From the NCBI GenBank assembly GCA_019918135.1, contig WBZZ01005867.1, positions 138,855 to 202,854 of the forward strand: DNA of 64,000 nt, in the 5' to 3' direction. Positions within the stretch are counted from its first letter, which is position 1; each line of letters begins with the position of its first letter. This DNA is from Paulinella micropora. Lineage: Eukaryota > Cercozoa > Imbricatea > Euglyphida > Paulinellidae. Both the position numbers and the translations under genes were made by a program. Below are positions 57,101 to 64,000 of this stretch, one piece after another. The notes beneath the pieces were generated by a model, which saw nothing but the letters and a program-made list of their open reading frames with translations, ran no database searches and was not told the DNA's origin.

Positions 57101-60009
57101 GCGTCCGCCAGGACGTTGAGGTTGTCGAGGGCGAGCTTGGCCACGTTCTCGGACGCGGCGCGCGTCACAATGTGCTGGCAGGAGCCGATGGCCTCGTCCG
57201 CCGACCAGCCGTCCAGGGGGTCCTGCAGCGCCACCAGCGTGATGACGTCCCCGTCGTTGTCGCCGTTGAAGGGGATCTCTTCGATCGGGTTGAGCGCCAG
57301 GCAGAAGTGCTGCGGGGCAAACTCGGGCCGGTCCACCGCGAGCCGCCGCGCGTGCAGGCGGGACAGCGCCGCCAGGCACGAGGGGGGCTCGCTGAGGAGG
57401 TCGGTGCGGGGCACGAGGACCGAGAACACGCGCGCGCTCTGCGGCGACAGCGTGGGCTGGCGGTTGAGGAGGACCTTGCTGCCCTGCGTGAGGCTCATCT
57501 CCAGCACGTCGCCCACGTGCAAAAAGTCCGAGTACGGCCGCGCCCCGCCCCCCCGGCCGGCGGCGGCCAGCTCGTCGAGCAGCAGCGGGGGGCAGAAGGC
57601 CAGGGGGTTGAACACGGAGCCGCGCTGGGGCGAGCTCGAACTGGCCGCCCGCTGCGCGCCGCGCGGCCGCCGCCACAGCAGGCCCAGCGCGGGGTACACG
57701 TCCCCGTACACGAGGTCCGGGTTGCGCTCGCGCAGGGCCACGGCCTCGGCCGTCCGCCCCTCCTCCCGGAGCCGGGCCAGCCGCGCCTGCCAGCCGCGCA
57801 GCCGGGCCCGCGCCTGCTGGATCAGGTCGGCCCGGGCGCGCACCGACTCCACGTTCTGCGCCGTGATGCGCACACACTCGAACTGCGTGCGCAGGAAGCC
57901 CCAGCCCACCATGACGTGCCCCACCGGGACGGTGGCGACGCCGATCAGGACCCCGCGGCCGGAGCAGTTGAGGCGCTTGCCGAGGCCGTTCTTGCGGAAC
58001 TCGCCGTCCTTGCGGCTCAGGAGCTCGCTGAGGCTGCGGAGCCCCTCGGGCGGCCGCAGCGCGGGCGGGACCGTGGGCGGGGCCGCGGCCGCCGAGTGGG
58101 GCGCCGGGGGGTGCACGGGCGCGTGGCTCGTGAGGCCCGCACACCAGCAGTTGTAGGCGGCGGTCAGCGTGCGGAGGTACTCGGTCGTCAGCACGCAGCC
58201 CGGCCCCTGCTGCCACAGCGCGCCCGCCTCGAGCGCCAGCGGGGCGCCGGGCGCGGCCCGGGCGGGGTTGCCCCACGCCCGCCCCCCCAGGTGCCGCTCC
58301 AGCGCCAGCCGGAGCTCCCAGGCGCAGCGCAGCAGGTCGGCGACGGCGTACGCGTTGTCGGCCAGCTCGTGGCCGTAGCTCAGCAGCACCTGGCGGCCGT
58401 CCACGCTCGCGTGCGTCACGGGCAGCAGCGCGCGCGAGGGGACCAGGCACGCGAAGCGGAAGAGGCGTTCGGGGTGCGCGGGCAGGCGGGCCCGCACCCA
58501 GGCGTCGGCCGGCGCCGCGGCGAGCCAGGCGCGCAGCGCCGCCGAGGGCACCTGCGCCCGGCCGCCGCCGGCCCGGGGGCAGCACCAGCCGCACAAGTTC
58601 TCGAGCGCCGCGCGGCCGGCGGGGCCGCGGAACTGCACCTCGGCCCACAGGCCGCACAGCTTGACCAGGCGGGGCTGCGCGCAGCCGCAGCCGCCCGCCC
58701 CCACCGCACAGCGCACGACACCCCGCTTGCGGGCCAGGGCGCTGCCCAGGGCGCGGGACATGAGCGCCGCGCCCGGCGCCGCCACGGGGGCGGCCGAGCC
58801 CAGGCCCCGGACCGGCGGCGCCGGCGGCAGCCCCCGCGCGGCCTCCTCGCGCCGCACAAAGTCGCGCAGCGTAGCGCAGCAGCCGCCGAGGACCGCGAGC
58901 CGGCCCGGCAGGCCACGAGCTGCTCCTTCAGCCCGGCCGCCGACTGCAGCTCCGCCGCCAGCGCGGGGGCAGCTCGCGGCCCAGCCCGCGCGGCAGCCGG
59001 CGGGTCACGCCCGCGTGCGCCAGCTTCTGCAGGCGCTGCAGCAGCGCCTCGGCCAGGGACGTCTCACGCAGGCGCAGGCACGCCGCCGCGGCCAGCGAGA
59101 ATGGCTGCCCGGCCGCGCGGGCGAGCGCGCGCCACACCTGCTGCAGCCTGGCCAGCAGCACGCCCCCCAGCAGTACGTCCGTGCGCTGGCGCTGGGCGGC
59201 GGCGTGCGACAGCTTGTTGCGGCGGTGCTGCTGCGCCAGCAGCCCGTTCCAGCGCTCGCGGACCCGGGCCAGCACGGACCCCAGGCCTCCAGCGCCGCCG
59301 CCGGGCCGGCGCCGCCCACGGCGGCGGCCGCCCCCGCCGCCCCCTCTTCCGTCAGCAGCCACGAGCGCCGGCTCGTGTCGGCCACCGCGGTGCAGGCCAG
59401 CAGGTCCGGGCCCGCGGCCGCGGGCTCGTCCCCGGCGCAGGCCTGCCAGTCGCCCCACCTGGCGGCCCAGGCCACCTCGTCCTGCCCGCTAGCGTGGCCG
59501 GGCGCGTGGGCGACCTGGAGCTGCAGCTGGGCCAGCCCCGTCACCCGGTCCAGGGACTCGACGAGCGCGCGCTGCTGCTCCTGGCTCAGGACGGCCCGGC
59601 CGTCGGCCACGCAGGCCGCCGGCCCAGCCTCCTCCTTGGCCAGCACCGCCGTGTCCCACAAGAAGGCCCCGCACTGCTTACACACCAGGGACAGGGCCAG
59701 CGACGCCTGCTTTTCGAACTGGGGGAGCAGCCACGGCTCCGGTACCTCGAGGTGGAAGGAGTGGTAGGTGCAGGCCAGCAGGTCTTGCTCGCACAAGGAA
59801 CAGCACTTGGTGGCGCTGTCGGGCGTCAGCACGGGGTCGTGGTACGTGAACTTGGCCTGGTTCTCCTCGGTGCCGAGCCCCGACAGCCAGCCGGCCGACA
59901 CGTCCCGCACGTCCAGGTCCGTAGCTAGCTCGGCGGCCAGGCTGAGCACGTAATGGTCATCGCCGTCCGCCGGGCAGGGCGCGCGCACCTCCTGGACTGC
60001 TTGCCACAT
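54123..60009 (-). CDS. RPB1: RNA polymerase largest subunit (RPB1-like), divergent, frame broken
   Basis: Read leftward from the ATG at 60,009 (MWQAVQEVRAPC). The clamp has Cys/His pairs at C70/C73, C80/H83 and C110/C113. After frame changes near 59,300, 58,970 and 58,890, the main 58,857-56,749 frame has the switch-like FRKNGLGKRLNCSGRGVLIG and the catalytic FNGDNDGD (57,247-57,270), matching the three Asp of NADFDGD. Changes near 56,870 and 56,660 (G/C runs) lead to MSSIVSGAKGS (funnel), GFVRESFLAGLSLRSFGWHM, the trigger-loop-like TQLTLNTRHKASSV and the C-terminal GRPPPLGDAFF. No CTD heptads. It would transcribe viral genes with an RPB2 partner not seen here. Very divergent from host RPB1. 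Confidence 0.85.
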
Positions 60010-60293
60010 GCGGCCGGGGCTGACCCCACAGCCGCTTCGTCTCTGCTCGGCGTGGCAATGTGGCCAGCCCAGGGAGAGCGGGAGGAGGCCGGCTCGTTCT
60101 TCCCTGGCTGGCTGGGGGAAAGGAGGACCCTCTCCTCTCTCTCTCTCTCCGTCTCCGGAGAGGGAGAGTGCAGGGGGGGGGGGGGACGGCAGGGGGGGGT
60201 ACCAATCCCCGCCGCGCTCTCTTCCCTGCCGTCCCTTCCCTCTACGACGCGCGCTCCCGGCCATGACCGGCAGCTAAACCAACAAAGGAAAGC

Positions 60294-60696
60294 ATGGCAG
60301 ACCGACCTACCCTGGGGCTCCCGGCCCGGGCCTGGCCCCAGGTCATGAACTATCTGGGCTGGGGCCCGAGCTAGGGGCCGTGAGCCCCGAGCTGCACGGA
60401 TTCCTGGACAGGCCGGGGACCTGGGCGCGCTTCCGCTGTACCGAGCTCGACCTAAGCACTCCTGCCCGGGCTACGGCCTTCCAGGCCTGGCTGGGCCAGG
60501 CCTGGAGCCAGGCCAAGGTCCAGGTAGGGACCCTGGTGTTGGCAATGGAGTTACTGAGCGACCAGGGCAGGGCCTGGGCCAGCCTGGCCGTGGACGGAGC
60601 TGTGGCTGACGGGGCCGAAGGACCTCACGTACGAACGCGGCCAGCTCCTGGTGAAGCTCTGGCCTAAGCTAAGGCAGCTCGACCTCGACCTCGCCG

Positions 60697-60753
<57 letters not shown>

Positions 60754-61652
60754 ACCCCCCGACCTCGCCGACCCCCCGCCCCGCCGACCCCCCCGACCCC
60801 GACGTCCCCGACTGGAAAAGGAAACGCGGCGTGGTCCATGAGCTCGGGTTCAAGCACTTGGCTGAACTGGTGAATTTGCAGCGCCTCGTGATCAGGGAGT
60901 GCCAGCGTGTAACGCCTGGCTGGTCCGCTTACGTGAGCCGGCTGGAGAACTTGCAGGAGCTGCACGTCAACGGAGTGCGTGTCACACATCGTGATTTATC
61001 CGAACTGGAAAAGCTGCCGCAGCTGCGGAAGCTAACAATCGAGGCTGGCCCCGGCGTCGGGGACTTTACACTGCAACGCCTCGCGCAGATGTGGTCCTTA
61101 GTGGAGCTGTCTCTTCGCGGTTGTTCTGAAGTCAACGGAGAGCGGCCCTTACCAAGCCTGCCGCTGCTGCAAAAGCTCGACCTTAGCGGGTGTATAGAGC
61201 TCCGGAGCGACGGGCTGTTGTCGGAGCTGAACCGGACCGCGCTGCTGGAGCTGGACTTGAGTTTGTGCTTGAACCTCAGCTCGCTGGTCATTGTACCAGA
61301 GCTGCTCCAGCTGCGGAGACTCTGCCTCGCTGATTGTACAGAGCTGCCCGAACTGGAGTCCTTGCCTTGGCTGCAAAACCTGGTGGACCTGGAGGACCTC
61401 AGCCTCGCCGGCTGGGAACAGCTCACTGACGACGGACTGGCGTGCTTGCAGGAACTGCCGAACCTACGAAAACTCAACCTCCGCGGCTGTACGGAAATCA
61501 CGGACCCGGGAGTAAGTTCCCTCGTCCAGCGCCTGCCGAGGCTAAGAGAACTCGACCTCGAGGGCTGTACCAAGCTCACTGAGCTAGGGATACAGGCGCT
61601 ACGAGAGTCTAGCCCGCTTGTTATAATAACGACCGAAGGAATGAATGAATGA
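60294..61652 (+). CDS. F-box/leucine-rich-repeat protein 3, frame broken twice
   Basis: The ATG at 60,294 gives MADRPTLGLPARAWPQVM (F-box helix) and stops at 60,372. A shifted frame continues with ELHGFLDRPGTWARFRCT. A second change near 60,595 leads into QLLVKLWPKLRQLDLDL, a polyproline tract coded by a C55 run, then about ten cysteine-type LRRs (LRKLNLRGCTEITDPGVSSL, RELDLEGCTKLTELGI) to 61,652. It is related to the 16.4-20.3 kb genes but more distant, and it lies on the opposite strand. The likely role is as an SCF-type substrate adaptor if expressed. Confidence 0.65.
60698..60752. repeat. (C)55 homopolymer inside an LRR gene
   Basis: An uninterrupted run of about 55 C, coding for Pro in the LRR gene frame. 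It is likely to form G-quadruplexes on the minus strand, and its length is likely unstable or misread. A change of one base would alter the downstream frame. Confidence 0.9.
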
Positions 61653-62290
61653 GGACCGCGCTAGCTTCTTCAGGCAGAGACGCCCGAAAAAGCCCTAGCC
61701 CAGGGGGGAGTCTCCCTCCCCCGGTTGAGACCCGCGCCTTAGCAGGAGCCGCGTACTTAAAAAAAGGAGCAGTGTACACAAGTCGAAAAATGTGGTTATT
61801 GGTAGCCTACGACACGCGGCGCGGGCCGCACCTACTGCCGGGCACCCTCCTTTTGTGCCCCCCCCCCAATCTTTCCAGGGGTTCGAGCCCAACGCTCAGC
61901 GGCCGGGCCAGCCTCGTTTCGCACGTCCGGGCCGGTGGCTAGTAACTCGGCGGCCAAGCCGAGCACGCCAGGGGGGGGGCCGTCGCCGTCGCCCGCCGGG
62001 CGGGGGCGAGCGCACGTTCCTTTACTTCTGGCCACAGACGGCCAGGGCTGCCCTCTGAACCGCCCGCCTCTGCCAGGCGCGGCCAGGTGGCCAGGAGAGG
62101 CTGGGGCCACCACGCTAAACACTTCTTCTCTCTCCCCCCCCCCCCCCCCCCCGCGCCCGCACCCCCCCCTCCCGCGCGCCCCGCACCTCCCCCTCCCGCG
62201 CGCCCGCACCTTCTCCTCCCCCCCCTCGCCGGGCCAGCCGGGGGCCGCCGCCCCGCCCTAGGAATAAAAGGTCGGAGCTTAGAGCGGCCG
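61653..62290. other. Intergenic region with TATA-like element before the last gene
   Basis: About 640 bases. A moderately AT-rich part at 61,755-61,805 follows the upstream stop. C-runs lie at 61,858-61,867 and 62,137-62,152. GGAATAAAAGG at 62,261-62,271, about 20 bases before the ATG at 62,291, could be a TATA-like promoter element. Confidence 0.45.
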
Positions 62291-64000
62291 ATGGCTAACC
62301 AGGGCATCGAGCTATCGAGGGGTCCGGCCCTCGGGCGCACCCTGGCCAGGCCGGGCCCTCCCCGTCGTTGACGGGGAACTTGCTCAGTTTCCTCGGTGGC
62401 TCCGACCGCCTCGCTGCTGGCTGCCTTTCCCCTTCCTGGCTAGCCAGGGAGCGAGAGGATGCCGTACGGCAGACTTTGCTCCCCGCGTGCCTACAACGCT
62501 ACAACTGGCTACACGGTTCGCGGGAGCATGACCCCCACGACCGCCTACAGCAAGTGCTGTCAGAGCTCGGCCAGTACGTGGATCGGGTCTACACTGGCTC
62601 GCGCCCGCGGACGGACAACGAGGGCGCGTGGAAGCTCACCGCGAGTGGCTTGAAAAAGCAGAAGTCGCTGTTTTTCCATAATCTGCTAGCGCCCGGGCAG
62701 GACAAGCTGTGGCCGGAGAGAAACCACTGCTGACGCGGCCGTGCGCTATTGGAGGGCGGTGGCCGACGCCGTCGAGCAGTTTGCGCCTGGGCCTAGGGCC
62801 GCCAGCCTCGCCGAGGAAGAGCCATTCGAACCCTGGTTTGCACAAGACGAGCGGCCCGAACCGGACGGCTCTACCGACCTCACGGTGACACTCGCCCGCT
62901 GGACCTGGGCGCGGCCAGAGATGTCATCACGCTGACGCCGCGGAGCACGCGGCACTTTCCGTTCCGACCTGAGGCGGGGAGGCAACGCAGGATTACTTCC
63001 TTGTTCTTGCACGGCTTCCCCTTAGCCTTCCGCGAAGCGGAGGGAGGGCCGACCCCTTCTGCCTGTCGCAACGAGTGCAGAACGAGCTGCGGAGGCTGCG
63101 CCTGTCGCAGATGGACTGCCCCCCGAGGCGCACGAACTGCGCTTCGAACGCTGCGCCGCGCTGGAGGAGCTCGTGTTTACGCGGAAAGCGCCGGAGGCGA
63201 CCGCTACACTCGCCTTCACTGGTGCCACAACCTCCGCGTCATCGATACCTCCACTGGCGGCAGCGGCCCGCAGCCCGTCTCGATTACGCTGCTAGGGGAC
63301 TACAGATCGCTCCTGCTCAGGCCCGGCCCCGGAGACCTGCAGTTGAGGACGCTGCATCCCTGCGACTTACAGAGACTGGCCTTGCGCGGACCGCCAGTGG
63401 GGGGTACAGCCCAGCTAGTACTTCGGTGCGGGCACGCCTTCGCCTCCTTGGTCTGGCACGGGCTGGAAGAAGCAACCGGTGACGTCAGCACTACGAGTAA
63501 CGACAGTAAGATCCTGGAGCTGCTCTCGTGGCCGGACCTCCGGGTGGCGCGAGGCTCTTTCTCGCTAACAGCGGACCTGCCTGAAAAGGCGGGAGGTTTG
63601 AAGATGCTAGCCCCTATGATAATAGGCATCCCCCGCGGTACAAGGTCGAGCTGCCCGCACTGAAGACGTGTGCAGGGACTTGCAACTAAAGCTCGTAGGC
63701 TGCCAGTACCTGCGGAAACTCGAACTACCCGAGCTGTGGCAGGTGGCAGGGACCTAACCCTAACACTCGAATACTTGCTTCCACCTCCAGACCTTGGGGC
63801 TGCCCGTACTGGCTTCCGTCGGTGGACGTCTCGCGCTAACACTGAATACAGCACGCGGATGGGACGACGCATCATCGGGGGCGCCCTGCACCGAGGTAGT
63901 GCTGCCAGCCCTCACAAAATGTGGATCCGCCTCCCTTGTCATCCAGTCAGCCCAGAAATTGGCCAACCTGGGGCTGCCAGCGCTCCGCCGGGCGGACAGC
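62291..64000 (+). CDS. F-box plus repeat (L-domain/BspA-like) protein, broken, runs off window
   Basis: The ATG at 62,291 opens MANQGIELSRGPALGRTL. A frame change near 62,360 leads to GNLLSFLGGSDRLAAGC and PSWLAREREDAVRQTLLPA, an F-box-like N-terminus, then continues to 62,733. Further shifted frames carry acidic (EEEPFEPWFAQDERPEPDG) and beta-rich pieces. Near the end, LTLNTARGWDD, VVLPALTKCGSASLVIQS and LANLGLPALRRAD show the L-P-L repeat of receptor-L-domain or BspA-type LRRs. At least six frame changes occur in 1.7 kb, so this looks like a decayed gene or poor sequence. The 3' end lies beyond the window. Confidence 0.45.

Noticed and set aside
56911..59928. Plus-strand ORF of about 1,005 residues opposite the RPB1-like gene
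   Set aside because: Arg/Gly/Ala/Gln composition typical of GC-driven openness, no motif; the minus strand carries clear RNA polymerase motifs.

Overview
The window is a composite of three kinds of DNA and is best read as eukaryotic-virus sequence in, or assembled with, a protist-type genome. The organism cannot be named from sequence alone. Bases 1-7,500 are AT-rich and densely packed with short genes on both strands, like a polinton-like virus, virophage or similar small dsDNA element. Bases 8,970-15,240 hold a decayed Ty3/gypsy retroelement on the minus strand. From about 15.2 kb to the end the sequence is strongly GC-rich. It carries intronless genes on both strands that look like a large DNA virus (nucleocytovirus or mirusvirus grade): a divergent RPB1-like RNA polymerase subunit, a histone H3, F-box/LRR paralogues, a NADAR-family protein, a dynamin-like GTPase and two tyrosine-recombinase-like proteins. 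No major capsid protein, DNA polymerase or packaging ATPase is visible, so the virus group stays open.

Layout, AT-rich part: the end of an unknown gene (3-320), a beta-rich probable virion protein (367-807), a small ORF (832-1035), a fibre-like gene (1106-2332, minus) and a divergent F-box/zinc-like gene (2357-2647). Then come a broken telomere-resolvase-like tyrosine recombinase (2566-3921, minus), three small minus-strand genes (4024-5148), a coiled-coil gene (5852-6452) and a gene with a clear 51-nt GT-AG intron (6560-7042). A 182-bp inverted repeat with a 40-nt loop (7106-7509) closes the unit. Resolvase plus long palindrome suggests hairpin-telomere biology.

Retroelement: 10,043-15,280 (minus) reads protease, reverse transcriptase, RNase H, integrase and a C-terminal extension, with several frameshifts and in-frame stops. 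No gag was found. It abuts a coiled-coil gene (15,310-16,107) that is a paralogue of another at 40,572-41,128, which ties the junction to the GC-rich unit.

GC-rich part: three F-box genes (16.4-22.7 kb); three paralogous serine-rich proteins with a degenerate kinase-like core (23.3-26.0, 26.6-30.9 and 33.3-34.9 kb), with an internal-repeat protein between the second and third; and a type I membrane protein (35.4 kb). A dynamin/SLIP-GC-like GTPase (37.75-40.1 kb) sits between two palindrome-rich repeat blocks (36.4-37.5 and 41.5-42.4 kb). Next are the NADAR gene (42.6-43.4), a possible papain-fold protein (43.7-44.9), recombinase-like protein 1 (45.0-46.6), a coiled-coil protein (46.9-47.7), histone H3 (47.9-48.4), an unknown gene (48.9-50.2), recombinase-like protein 2 (50.9-53.9), the RPB1-like gene (54.1-60.0) and two further F-box/repeat genes (60.3-61.7 and 62.3 to the end).

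Many genes in both the AT-rich and GC-rich parts are split by one-base frame changes, often at homopolymers. Uncorrected long-read indels, decay of an integrated virus, or both would explain this. Disrupted genes are therefore given as whole-locus spans with the breaks noted.
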